From the NCBI GenBank assembly GCA_006386115.1, contig VFIW01000153.1:20797-84796 (forward strand): DNA of 64,000 nt, given 5' to 3'. The position numbers were made by a program, and so were the translations under genes. Origin of the DNA: Globisporangium splendens (lineage: Eukaryota > Oomycota > Peronosporomycetes > Pythiales > Pythiaceae). Below, piece after piece: positions 18,999 to 29,620 of this stretch; positions within the stretch are counted from its first letter, which is position 1, and each line of letters starts with the position of its first letter. The notes under the pieces were generated by a model that had not been told where the DNA came from, did not search any database, and saw nothing but the letters and a program-made list of their open reading frames with translations.

Positions 18999-20459
18999 TC
19001 TTCTGTTTTTTGTTTCGGGTCGATGCTCCAAGCGGACTTAAAGTACCTGACGACCTCGGAGTAGCCATCTCCGGGCACCCAAACTCGAGAGTCCGGGTGA
19101 GTAAGTGTTCGTTCTTGAGATAGATGTTCCGAGCAGCGTTCACATCGCGATCCATTGTCAAATCACAGCTTGAGCAATGGAAGACTTTCTCTCGTGTGAT
19201 GTTGTGGTTCTCCCACAACGAGAGCATGTCTTCGTGGTGTAATGTTCTTCGCACTCGACCATCTTCCCGCCAGATCGCTTCACCTTGTACTCCAACATCA
19301 TCTTGAACTTGTAGTGAGACCACGTCAGCATTGCTCTCGATGTCTTACTTGAGATTCTTTTTTGCTTGGATGTCATGTCGGATGTTTTGAATGATGGAAG
19401 CAGGACTTCTTTGTAGTTCTTTGAAAGCCAGCTTGACACCTTCTGATGCATGTCCGCAATCATTGCTTTCACTCGTTGGAACATCTTGAACACCCTCTTG
19501 TTCATGCGGTATCGCTTTCGCTTCGAAGCCTCCTTGGTCTTTCTTGAAATCGCTCTATCGATCGTGAGACATCTTCGAAAGATCTCTTCATTCGTGTCAT
19601 CGACACCCAGTGTTAGTCCTTCAGGATCATACATCGTGATGAAGCTGCGAACGCCTGGATCAATCGCGCACGCCCGACTGGAAGACGTTTGCTCGAACTC
19701 TTTCACGCGAGGAATGCAGAGGTAGAACTTTTCATATCGCGTTCGTTGGAGACGGACAGCAAATTCACGCTCAGGAAGCTCTTCCTTGATCTTAATTCCT
19801 TCGGTTTTCGAGAAGCCAAAGTATCTGGGAAAGAATCGCACGACTCCATCGCTTGACTTGATATCTCTCGAACGAAGCTCGATCGACGATGAGTTGTGCT
19901 TCCTGGACTTGAATTTGAGCTCCGGGAACGATGTCTTCTTGTCTCTCTTCTTGAGAGCCTTGAACAACGCCATCGAAGACTTCAACGCCTTGGTGTAATC
20001 GCGAAAGGTTGAGTCCATTACTCCTTCTGGAACTTCCAAATGATACTCAGGGAGGTAATTTGCCAGCGAGTGTTTTTGTGAGATCGGACGATATTTCGCA
20101 GTCAGCTCGGATGCCTTCAGCTTGCGGCAGTCTTCACGAGAGCACTCGACGAGCTTGTTGTAGATCGCTCGATGAGTTCCAAACATCTTGTTGAGTAGTT
20201 TCGCTTGAAGGTTGGTTGGATACAGTCGTACTTTCAACATGCTGTTTGGAGTCTTCTCGGAGTCGACTGTAGTAGGAGATGATGACTGACTGGCGGTCTT
20301 TGCTGCTGGTGTCTCGATTGCACTATTGAGCGTGAACCACGATTTGCCCTTGAGTCTCTTCGAGAGTACGGGAGAAGACTTGTCTTGATCCGACGGCAAC
20401 CATATCTCCTTGGCGCGCGCCCCTACCAGCCACTCCCACCAATCGGGAACGTCTTTCAT
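18943..20459 (-). pseudogene. Fanzor (eukaryotic TnpB-type RNA-guided nuclease), one frameshift
   Basis: ATG at 20459. Residues 1-73 are an extension. The TnpB-like core begins at about M74 (LKVRLYPTNLQAKLLNKMF). RuvC-I is CAIDPGVRSF with Asp267. The strand normally carrying the RuvC-II Glu reads EVLLPSFKTSDM, as in Fanzors with a rearranged active site. An alternative Glu may be E404/E405 just before the zinc finger. The zinc finger starts with CSRCG (412-416). Its second half (FHCSSCDLTMDRDVNAARN), which includes the RuvC-III Asp, lies in another frame, so one base has been gained or lost near 19,200. The frame then runs to 18,943. Such enzymes cut DNA guided by an omega-RNA made from the element's 3' end. 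Confidence 0.85.
18946..19080 (-). ncRNA. Presumed Fanzor omega-RNA scaffold / right end
   Basis: The last ~130 bp of the Fanzor gene overlaps a sequence that recurs without the nuclease at 36.06, 46.7, 57.3 and (in part) 63.7 kb. Shared blocks are CCCGGAGAT, CGAAACAAAAAACAGAAG (or close) and GGTATCTCATGATAAGTTTG. A small hairpin CGGAG…CTCCG (19,057-19,061 with 19,069-19,073) is kept in the remnants as CGGAGA…TCTCCG. Overlap of the guide RNA with the 3' coding end is known for TnpB/Fanzor systems. The exact RNA ends are not determined here. Confidence 0.55.
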
Positions 20460-20597
20460 CGAGAGACGAAATCAAAGAATGAATGATGTCAAGTCTTGTT
20501 GGAAGTGTTCAATGAGTGGGTTTTATATTAAACCTCATCATCATTCGAGAGAGAGAGAGAGAAGGTAATTCTATTGAACTTATGATCTACATACAGT

Positions 20598-21572
20598 TTA
20601 AGAACTCCCGAGGCTCATTAACACTGCTGACAGTGAGGTGTTTCTAAGTCTTGACGGGGTGGCACCGATATCATTGTCGAGTAGAGCTGCGACTTGGGAC
20701 ATAACAACTTGATCATTTCCCCGCGATTCGTCGGTGAGTATCTTCGCACTCTTGGAGTTCATTGCCATATTGGCGAGAAGATCGGCCATCTTGTTTTGTT
20801 CCCGTTTTGTGTGATTCCAGGAGGTCCACACAAAGTTGCCGATGATTTGATTTACCCGAACTGCTAGTGGCTGCAACTTGGTCTGGCGTATTGAGGCGAA
20901 CCCGTTCTGGGCTGCGATAATCATTTGGCTGTCTCCGAAGACTTCCAACTTGACTTCATAGTGTTGTAGGCAGTGTGCACTGTATGCCAGACCATCTTTC
21001 AGTGCGCTGTATTCGCACCAATTGTTCGTGACCTCAGGTCTCATGTACGCATAACCGCATGCTTTGAGTTCCCATTGATTGCTGCGTTCATTCAGGAAGA
21101 TGAGTGCCCAACCGCTGCCTCCTGGACCTGGGTTGCCGCGTGCACCTCCATCGAAATACAAACGCGCCGTCGCCCATGCGTCCGGTTGGCGCGACAAATC
21201 TTGTCTCTCCAGTACGCTGAGCAGTTGGCTCAGGCAAGTTGCATCGATCTTTTCTCCTTTGAGCGTTCTCATCCGATGAGCCACAGCCCGCACTTGCATC
21301 ACACATGCTGTCCGCACTCGATGGGTGGTTTCTTCGATAATGAGGTGTTGCTGTTCATGCACTATTTCTACTCTCGTTCTCCATAGCAAAATTGGGATGC
21401 TTGATGTGACGATAAACCAGAGTTTCTGTAGTGCTGTCGAGTGTTCCGGAGTAATGAACCCGAAGCGCTTTTCCAATTCCCGGAGCAAAGATCGTTGACC
21501 TGGCGGTGCTGTGCGGCTAGCAATATGAGGCAAGAAGAGGTTGAGTGCTTGCTCCGTCAATGTTCGGCCCAT
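20598..21572 (-). pseudogene. LINE L1 RNase H region
   Basis: C-terminal RNase H of ORF2: LYFDGGARGNPGPGGSGW (first Asp), NNWCEYSALKDGL (Glu), EVFGDSQM (Asp) and KMADLLANMAM (Asp). All four catalytic acids are present. The frame is closed upstream at about 21,572, where the connector lies in another frame. Confidence 0.88.
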
Positions 21573-23673
21573 CCATCGTCCGAGGAAGGCCGTCCACGCG
21601 GCTTGTGCTCACTTGCAACTCCACACTATGTGTGAGATAGTTTCTTTTGTCTCCCCACATCCGGCATTGCTTGGTCACGCCGAAGACTCGATCCTTCCGG
21701 ATGGAACAGGTTGAGCTGCATCGTAGAGATCCGGTATGTCGTCCACATCTGATACGGCGTAAGACATCCTCGTTGTTCCCACAGATGTGCTGGCAGCCGA
21801 TACTGCACATGGCTGTACCACTGGTCAGTTTTCGCGACTTCGTTGAGCTTGTCTATGAGTCCTCCGAGACCTTGATACAACTTGCTGTGCAACCTCCGTG
21901 TTCGTGCTCGGTCAATTGTCTTCTGGATACTATTTGGGGGAGTGCGTTCGTGCACCAGCCACGGACAGTGAGTCGTGAGCGGGTGCGGTTTGAATGTCCA
22001 CCCTGTAGTCTTTATTTCTTCTTCGATCGTTGCCACGTCTTGTTGACAGATAGCACCCCCAGCCCAGTCGGTCACTGTCCAGAGAACTCCGTCTGCTTGC
22101 CGTTGCATCTGGATGTAGTCCGTGTGGCTCCCCTCCGATACTGGCACCGCGATGATGGTTCCCATGCCATTGCTGATCCACTTGTACTCTCGTTTGGTGT
22201 GTTTCCTGCTCCACGGCTCCTGGTGACTGTTCAACTGGTTGCCTGCATCGATTTCTATCTCCGGTGAGCATAGAATGATGCTGGTTACGAGTTTTCGCAA
22301 GGCGGTCATTCGTTTGAACGTGAGAGTCGCCGTCATGGTTGGTAGCCGCACAGAGAACACCCGCTCTTCTTCCCGTCTCGCGTTGAAGCTGGCCAAATTG
22401 CATTCCTTCAGGAAAGGAACCGTTTTGACTGTACACTGCTCGCCTTGACTGTCGATTATCCAGGGGTTGTCGTTCCACTGAAAGGATGGCCAGAAGGCTC
22501 AAGTCTCTTCCGATAGTTGATGAATCGTCTGCTCAGGTTTTCTCCCAAATACACACCTACACGTCTGTCTGATCTCCACTCGAGGTCCAGGGTCGGTAGC
22601 AAGGATTGCATTTGCTGCTTCAGATCGTCTTTCCACGCAGGATTGCGTCCTTCTGCAACCACCAAGTCTTCACAGAGATACTCCCACCCGAGTTTGTGGA
22701 TATTGTTCGTCTGGTACAGCCCTGTCTGTGCGTGCCGGCTTCGCTCCTTGGGTGAAACCGCGCAGCATCCCCAGTTTTGACTTTTGTCCTGATGAACCTG
22801 GTCATGCCAAGCTTCTGTATACTTGTCTCGCGCTCGCTGTAGCCATTAAGTTGTCGGCCGCATCGCTTGTCGCTTTATTGCAAGAGGTATTGAATAGAGA
22901 CCTATGCCTCCTTCCTTAACCGGCAGGTAGAGCAGGGAAGGACTCACCTTGTGCCTCGTGCCGTCTGTGCCGAGTGTTGATTGCCACAAAAATTGCTTTT
23001 GTAGATTCACTAGCTGATCCACGACCTTCGCTGGGGGCTTGATGTAGCCGGCAATGAACAGAATCGACGGCAGTAAGACCGAACTCAGTAGAAGCACTCT
23101 CCCCACCACACTGTTGGAGACTTTGGCCGCGATGATCAATCTGGTTCGGAGCTTTTGCAGGCGGTCCTCCCAATTAGCTTGTGTGATGTTCCCGGTACCT
23201 ATTTGGATGCCAAGGTACCTTACCGTCTCTCCATGCTTCAGGACCGGAATGCCGCATCTTTGTTCATGGACTACTGCTGTGTTGAGACAGATATAGCTGC
23301 TTTTCGTTCGTTGCACGTGCAGACCTGATTGCTGGCCGAACTCGGACAGCAGCTGCATCAGTCGAGGCAGCTGTTTCCCTTGTTTCAAAAAGACGGCGGA
23401 GTCGTCGACGAAGGTCGAAATAAGATGGGGTTCCGCTCCGGATCTGGTCACGCGAATTCCTTCCAGATGGGGGTCTTGCTGAACTGCTAGTGCGAGAATC
23501 TCCGCGGCAACGATAAACAGGAGAGGGGAGAGGGGGCAACCTTGACGAATTCCCGACTTGACCTCCCATTCTCTCGACACTTCACCGTTCACCAGGTACT
23601 GCGCTGTAGTGTCCGAGTGCATTCGACGTACTAAATCCACAAATTGTCGCCCAAAACCGAACTTGCTCAGCAC
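21517..23673 (-). pseudogene. LINE L1 RT palm end, thumb and connector
   Basis: RT motif B (GIRQGCPLSPLLFIVAAE), motif C (STFVDDSAVFLK) and thumb (YLGIQIGTGNITQANWEDRL) lie at 22,846-23,673. The connector follows at 21,626-22,502 in shifted frames. At least three frameshifts are needed to join these pieces to the RNase H and endonuclease parts. Confidence 0.85.
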
Positions 23674-25184
23674 AAGGTACAGAAGTCTCTGTCCAATGTG
23701 TCGTAAGCCTTCATGAAGTCAAACATCGCAATTCCCGGAGCGTCATCCAACCCTTCAGCACTGTTGTGGTACGCTTTGTCCAACGCAGCTTGCATGATGA
23801 GGATTGCCTCTCGTACTTCTTTTTCAGTGATGGGTGCCATCAAGTCTTGGTTTTGCGCTTCCGTGACTTTTCGAGTTCCCGGAATGTACACCAGTGCATC
23901 AAATCGCTGTTCAGCCTTCTGCGGAGGGACCGCAGCATGGCTCTGGCCAGTGATTTGGTTCCATTCTGCCCCCATGATGTCCGCCAGACTCGCGTTTGGT
24001 GGGTGGTACCTTCCGGGAGTCGGTTCCAATCGCGAAATTGTTTGATCCCGCTGCCAGTTGGCGATCCTCCGAAAGAAGTGACGAACATCCCCCTGCGTTG
24101 CTTGCATATACTTGCCGAATTTAAACTCTGCTGCCTCACTTGCCGCGTTTGCTTGCTCTTCGATCAGCTGACGCCTTGTGCGGTTTGCCGGTCGGTGCTG
24201 CTGATCCTCCAATTTTTGCCGATATCTTCGTACTTGCCGCTTCTCTGTTCGACTTACTCTCAGTATTGCTTTGATGATACGCTGCTCCAGGTTGCTCCAT
24301 ACGATTGACCCTTCACTCTGCATCAGCTCCAGATCGTGAGCGATTGCCTTTTGCACCTCAGTCCGCACCAAGTCAGGACGCGAGGTTCGCATCGGGTACC
24401 TGCACTTGTTCACCTTCCTTGGTCTCTGCGGTTGACTCGTCCATTTCATATGCAGCACCACTGCTTGGTGATCCGAGTAGCGCTTGGGTAGCTCTATGGC
24501 CTCCCATTGCACGGCGCTGCCCAGGTTTCCTGCGATATAGAATCGGTCGAGTCGACTGGCTGAGTTTTTCCTCCAGTATGTGAAATGCTCCGTCGGTTCC
24601 CTCTGAACTGGCCACTCCGGATCCTCCACTAGCTCCCGTGCGTCGTAAATGCTCCACTCCGTCACTAGTCGTCTCAGTTCTGCACTTTCGCACTGCACAG
24701 ATAGCCGAACTCCTCTTTGGTACCGGTCCCGTTGCTTGTCGAGCACACAATTGAAGTCACCTCCGAGCACTGCTGCTTCTTGATGAGTCCCGAACTCTTT
24801 GTTTAGGCGTCGGAAGAAGTGTTCTCGCTCTGATTTCTTGTTGGGTGCGTACACATTAATCCACACCACTCCCTTGGACTTGATAGCGACTGTGCGATTT
24901 GTCCACTTGGATTCCTCGATCAGTTGTGTTTCGCTAATCGTCTTCGGATTTGTGAGTATTGCCACTCCGCCGGTCGCGTCAGGATGGATGGACCAAAAGG
25001 ATGTTGGTTCGTCCAGGTTTGCAACCCCCGATATTCGGTTCCAGTAATGTCGGAGTCTGCTTTCTTCTTTGGCTGTGGTGATCCTCGTCTCCTGTAAATA
25101 AATGATATCATACTTTTCTGCGGTTAGTGCCCCCTTGAGGTCCTCTAACCATTTTGTTCGTTCTTTCTTTTTGAATCCGCACAC
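23667..25184 (-). pseudogene. LINE L1 endonuclease and first part of RT
   Basis: APE-type endonuclease: NVCGFKKKERTKWLEDL, YLQETRI (catalytic Glu), VWINVYAPN, LGGDFNCVLD (Asp and Asn), RLDRFYI and YSDHQAVVLHM (SDH). A TAG stands three codons before the VCGF opening in an otherwise conserved LQVLT.NVCGF start. The same TAG is in copy L2. The RT part lacks about 110 residues between EVREAI and LIMQAALDKAY that L3 and L4 retain. Confidence 0.88.
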
Positions 25185-25332
25185 GTTCTAAGTTAATACC
25201 TGTAGCGTGTTTGGACATGGTCTTTTTTCCTTTTTTTGGTTTTTGTAAAATGCATTCTTGAGGGCATGTAGCGCGGCGTACATTTCTGTGCCTGGGCTAC
25301 TGCCACCTTGGTTACCTGTTGGTGTTGCGCCT

Positions 25333-27845
25333 TTAGTACCTTGAAGGCTCGACCGAGTCCACTTCCATGGTGACTTGAGCCATGATCACCGAAAGAGCTG
25401 ACCATTCGCTGAGCTCCTCTCCACTCTTGAAGGCTGCTTTGAGTTCTCTGGTTTGTTTCAACATCGCACACAAGTCTTCAATCGCCTCGTACAGGATGTC
25501 TGGGTCTTCGGCGTCACTGGACCCGAACGTCTGCAGCTCCTCCTCATACACCACTGTGCAGATGATGTAGCGGCTGAGCTTCTCTAGCTGGGTCGGGTGA
25601 CAAAGTCGCAGAACTTCGAGGCCACCATACTTTATTTTTTCTAGCGTCAACCAGTCTTCCTTGGAGTTGAGCAGTGCCACCCGTTGTTGCTTCGTGGTTG
25701 CCGTTGCAATCCTGTCAAACCAACCTGTGATCCATACCCTGGTTTCTGCTTGATCGGTGCGGTATGAAAGACGTTTGAGTCCTTCCTCAATCACCTGTCC
25801 GCGCAGAACTTGCGTCAAGTCCACTGGCGTTGGCCCGCTGAGATGGTTCAGCACATGATGCGGCCCTGGCGACGTCTTCAACATCGCTAGAATTCGCTCC
25901 CACTCATTGAGAGCTGCCTGCGTCCATACATCACGATTGGACGAGAGCAGAGGAAAGGGGCACTTGGTTTCTTGCTTCCATTGCTCCTGGAACCCTTCCC
26001 AATGCTCCTGCAGCGTGCGCTCGAGGTCTCTGCGTTTCTGCATGGAGTCTCCTTCGATCACCAAACGTCTCGAGAGCGTTTTGGTTTTCTTGAGGGGGAT
26101 ATTGGGGCTGTTCAGGTTTATCGCGACGTCACCATCTATTGCTGTGAGCATCAGGGTTTCGTCTCTCTCTCGCTTCCTGGGTTGTTGAGGTAACTCGGTT
26201 GTGGGCGAGTGATATACCACAAGCTGGTTCTCCTGCGATGCGAACGACCAGCCGTGTTGTCCGCTGAGCTGGTTTGGCTCGAACTTTTCTCGCTCGTCCA
26301 GCGATGGAGTCCACACTGACTCTCCCAAACTGGAATTGTCGCTGTCCTCCATTGAATCGTCTGTTTCTCGATCGTCTTCGAATTGACCAGATCGGTCCGT
26401 CTTGAACTCCGCCTTGCTCCTCACGGATCCTTGGAGATGCTTCGCTAGTGATGAGCTCGTCATATTCGCCAGTGGCGTTGGGTCGTTCAGGGTTCTGAAA
26501 TGCAGACTGTTGTAGTGTTCGTTTGCGAATTTCATCACAATTGGTAGCGGACTGCTCGTGGCCACTGCTTCGTTTGTGTCTTGACGGAGCTCGTCTTCCC
26601 ATTGCTTCCCTGTGCACACATGTTCTTTGGCTGGCAAAAACTGGCCGCCTCCATGGACTCTGGATTGCGGCTTGTAAATTGCAAAGCCCTTACGGTCTCC
26701 GTACGTTGTCTCGATCAGCACGAAGATTTTTCTCTGCAAAGCCTTGGCAGCCATCCGCAAGGACTCCGGGCCACCCCACAGGGATCCTGGCAGCGTGGAA
26801 GATCGGCTGGAGGAGCTGCTTGCGATATCGCTGAAATAGTCGAGAACATCTGCTCTCCTTTCTTTTGGGCTCATTTTCCGATCCCCTCTCCCCAGTGCTT
26901 CGAGTATTCCCAAATGAGTTCCTTCAGGAAATTCGAGATCGAAGTTGAGCCGTGCTGCCGCGTTCATGCTTTGCTTGATTCTGCTCGCCGTGGCCTCGAG
27001 CAGCTTCTCATTGGCCATGTTGTCATGCACGATTTGGAGTATCGCTTCCGCCACTGCATAAAATTGGCAATTTCCGGTAGGTGGTGTTGTTGCTTCTGCA
27101 AGTCCGTTGGCGTCCATCACGTCTTGAATCGTGTACTCCCCATCCCAGTCCATGATGTCGTTACGATTCGGGTTGAGCTCGGTTTGTCTTTCCACGTGCA
27201 CCTTCATTAACTCGTCCCTATCTCGTCGGAAGCGCATCAGCTCTTTTGCCCACCGGATGTCATCCTTATAAATTTGTCTTGGACCGTTTTTCTGGCTTGC
27301 CTTTGACGCGGGTCCTTTTGTGTTCGCTGCTCCCCCGTTTAGTTTCGCCTTCGCCTGCTCTTTGAGATTGCCGGTTTGTTGTCCTGAAGTTCCTGTTTTC
27401 ACTGTAAACGACACATTTTTTGTTAGATTATTTGGGTTGGGGTTCGGTTGTGGGCTGGACGTGTTGGTCTCGTCAGGCGTCACGGGATTCGTGTTCTCGC
27501 TCGGCTTGTTTTCCCCCCTGGCGTGAGGATCCTCTGTTGCGGGTTGAAGTGGCTGTTTCTGTTTGTCGATGCCATCTGAGACAGACTCCTTAATTTCCGC
27601 TGCACTGGTGAAAGTGGCTGGCTTTCTCGGGAGTTTACTCACGATCTCATCGTCTGCGTGAATACAGTTGTTAGTTTTTAGTTCCTGTTCTGTTGCCTTA
27701 CACGCTCGCGCGAAATGTCCCGCTGCCCCGCAGATTAAACAAGGAGCCATTCTGTACTTGGATGCGTGGTGAAGGATGATCGTTTGCCCTCTCCAAATAA
27801 TTCGTCTGACATCGATAAGCGCTTTGGACACAATTCCTCTTCAAA
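25333..27845 (-). CDS. LINE ORF1 with zinc knuckle and OTU-type protease
   Basis: An open frame of over 830 codons. The start is unclear, because the frame is continued upstream to about 28,050 only after a one-base shift near 27,842. Near the N-terminus is a knuckle CLICGAAGHFARAC (C-x2-C-x4-H-x4-C). A low-complexity, Asn/Pro-rich linker follows. The middle carries an OTU-like fold: PTGNCQFYAVAEAIL with the presumed catalytic Cys (codon 27,067-27,069) and NEHYNSLHF with the presumed catalytic His (codon 26,515-26,517). The C-terminus is helical and unrecognised. OTU enzymes cleave ubiquitin chains. In a LINE the target is unknown. Only L1 of the four copies keeps this ORF. Confidence 0.75.
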
Positions 27846-28069
27846 GAGTACCTCCCACAACTGCGATTGGTGGGATATTGGGCCGTATTTATCGAGTGGG
27901 TAGGCGTAGAATCGCTTGCCTGTCGTCTGCTTCAAGTATTCTAAAAACAGGGACATATTCATTGAGCGAGCAGTGTTCAACAGTTGAATTTTGTACCTGG
28001 ATCTCGATTCTGCATTCTGTAGCCCGTCAGCTCCCAATTGCCTGTTCCACACGCAGTCATTATGTATAG

Positions 28070-28109
28070 TGACTCATCTCTCTGGTGAGTCATTTAGTGT
28101 AGTGACTCA
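28070..28109. promoter_or_regulatory. Cluster of three AP-1/GCN4-type sites
   Basis: TGACTCA at 28,070-28,076, TGAGTCA at 28,086-28,092 and TGACTCA at 28,103-28,109, just beyond the probable 5' end of L1. Related GTCAT repeats continue to 28,145. A role as LINE or host promoter is inference. Confidence 0.45.
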
Positions 28110-28315
28110 TTTGGTGGTAGCTAGTCATTTCGAAGTAATTAGTCATCTGCATTCGTTGCTGTCGAAGCAAAAGGTAGGCAGCAACTTTCATTTCAATCAC
28201 AATTCAATTGGCATCCTCAGCAAGAAGCACGATTCGCTACACAGCTAGTATTTTCTCGTTTCTGATTATATTCTGGATTTGGAGAGTTGTTGGTCAGATA
28301 AAGATTGCAAGAGCG

Positions 28316-28402
28316 ACCAACGGATATACTCATATACTTGGTATCAAGATCGCGCGCGGACCGACGGGTATACTCATGGACTTGGTATCAGGATCAAAGA
28401 GT
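28316..28402. repeat. Two-unit tandem repeat after gene C
   Basis: Two diverged units of the type GGTATACTCATGGACTTGGTATCA. They lie downstream of the gene C stop and are also found after copy 2 (41,720-41,800). Confidence 0.6.
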
Positions 28403-28415
28403 AACGATACCTCTA

Positions 28416-29398
28416 CTATTGTGCTTCGACAAGAAAGCGAGCTACCGGTACGGCCTCAATCGGATACGCCTCTCGGCCATACTCCACAGGCATACGCACC
28501 GCTTCATCTACGATCATGTCGAAGTAACCTAAGAATCTCTCCGCATCGAAACCGCAGTCGGGATTGAACCCGTACACAGCGATTTTGATGAACGACGCGA
28601 CTTCTTTTGCGCGGGCTCCGCACTGGGCTTGACGAGAGAGGAGAACGTGTCTGTTAGTTCAAGCGTAGCATTTCACGTCACAAACCATGGTCATACCTGC
28701 TCTTGAAGCCAATCGTCCAGGTTGCGCTTGAGGTTGTCGCGGTGTGTGATGCCATTCGGGTAGTACTGCCAACTTCGGACAACGAAGCCTCCTTCTTTTT
28801 CCAGCTCTTTGATTGTAGGATTCACATGCTTGTCTCGCTGTCCCTCGATCATCTTGTACAGACGCGGCCATTCACTGCCGTAAATGCAGCGCTGCTTAGG
28901 ACACGCGGACACATCAAGCACAGCAATCCCCGGCTGGAATTTTCGCCCGCGTGGATTGACGATTGATTTGGGATGGCTGTGTGAGAGTGCATTGAAGAGC
29001 TGGGATGACTTGTCCACAGCGGCCGTGAGCGTGTTGTGTGTCCTGCGTGCATAGCTGTGCACTTGACGGAGCTCGTCTCTAATCTCTGTCAGTGTGGTCT
29101 CCATGCGGTCTCCGCGCGCATCAGCAGCACTGGCACGCTCTTCAGCAGCACTTGCACGCTCTTCAGCAGCACTGGCACGCACTTCAGCAGCACTTGCACG
29201 CTCTTCAGCAGTACTGGCACGCACTTCAGCAGCATCTGCATGTTGGCGTTCCTGCGCGAGGGCGTTCTCCGCGGTCTGTGCGCGCTGCTGCTCATGCTGG
29301 AGAGAGCGAAGTGCGGCTAAGAACACCTCACGACTACGAAGGTCCTCATTGTGAAGAATTTCGTGCTCCAGCGATCGAAGCGTGTCCACGGTGGCCAT
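28416..29398 (-). CDS. Coiled-coil DUF3627-like gene C, copy 1 (two exons)
   Basis: Exon 1 runs 29,398-28,697 (ATG at 29,398). The intron is 28,696-28,623 (74 bp, GTATGA…CCCAG). Exon 2 runs 28,622-28,416 (TAG). The product is about 302 residues. Residues ~1-150 form a coiled coil with a perfect heptad series (ASAAEER and ASAAEVR units). It then leads into a globular domain with IEGQRDKHVNPTIKELEK and YYPNGITHRDNLK. The G-Q and P-N-G-I positions match DUF3627, the domain following MSV199 in iridovirus and ascovirus proteins. Exon 2 encodes a hydrophobic/acidic tail (FDMIVDEAVRMPVE). Its function is unknown. Genes A and B share the plan. Confidence 0.7.
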
Positions 29399-29513
29399 GG
29401 CGTTCAAAATTCTGAATGGCGGTATTGTTTCTTGTGTTCAGTTTAGGGAACTCCTGGTTTGGTGTGTACCACACTACTATATTTGGTCTGCCTTCAAGTG
29501 ATGTGGTCCAGTT

Positions 29514-29620
29514 AGTGTAATAGGCTATACCTAACCATTACATGAAAGTGCGGCTGTGCCCTACTTTAGTGTTGACCACACCACCTTCAAATCGTACTTT
29601 GTGGACAAAGGCTGTGTCTT
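29514..29620 (+). repeat. Diverged LTR fragment
   Basis: TGTAATAGGCTATACCTAACCATTACATG matches the start of the chromovirus LTR (TGTAATGGGCTATACCTAGCC on its sense strand). Homology fades after about 100 bp. It lies at the upstream border of gene C copy 1. Confidence 0.6.

Larger units (their letters stand above)
20556..28060 (-). mobile_element. LINE copy L1 (nearly full length), ORFs broken
   Basis: A non-LTR retrotransposon reading leftwards. ORF1 (zinc knuckle and OTU) is followed by ORF2 (endonuclease, RT, zinc-knuckle connector, RNase H). It ends in a (TC)n tail, seen on the plus strand as GAGAGAGAGA at 20,550-20,572. The 5' end is uncertain and probably lies near 28,060. ORF2 has several frameshifts and an internal deletion that removes the first RT motifs, so L1 is dead. 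The presence of RNase H and a C-C-H-C connector suggests the wider L1/Tad/I assemblage. The clade needs a tree. Confidence 0.85.
28241..29515 (-). repeat. Gene C duplication, left copy
   Basis: About 1.27 kb that is matched in inverted orientation by 40,690-41,880, including the promoter region, both exons, the intron and the region after the stop. Homology ends sharply at both sides. Confidence 0.85.

Noticed and set aside
18943..20459. Bacterial IS605/IS607 element (contaminant TnpB)
   Set aside because: No serine or tyrosine transposase nearby, a rearranged RuvC-II region as in Fanzors, and related ends at other loci of the same eukaryotic contig.
29130..29240. Regular ~21-bp repeats resembling a CRISPR or minisatellite array
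   Set aside because: They are the heptad codons of gene C (ASAAEER units) in frame, without spacers.
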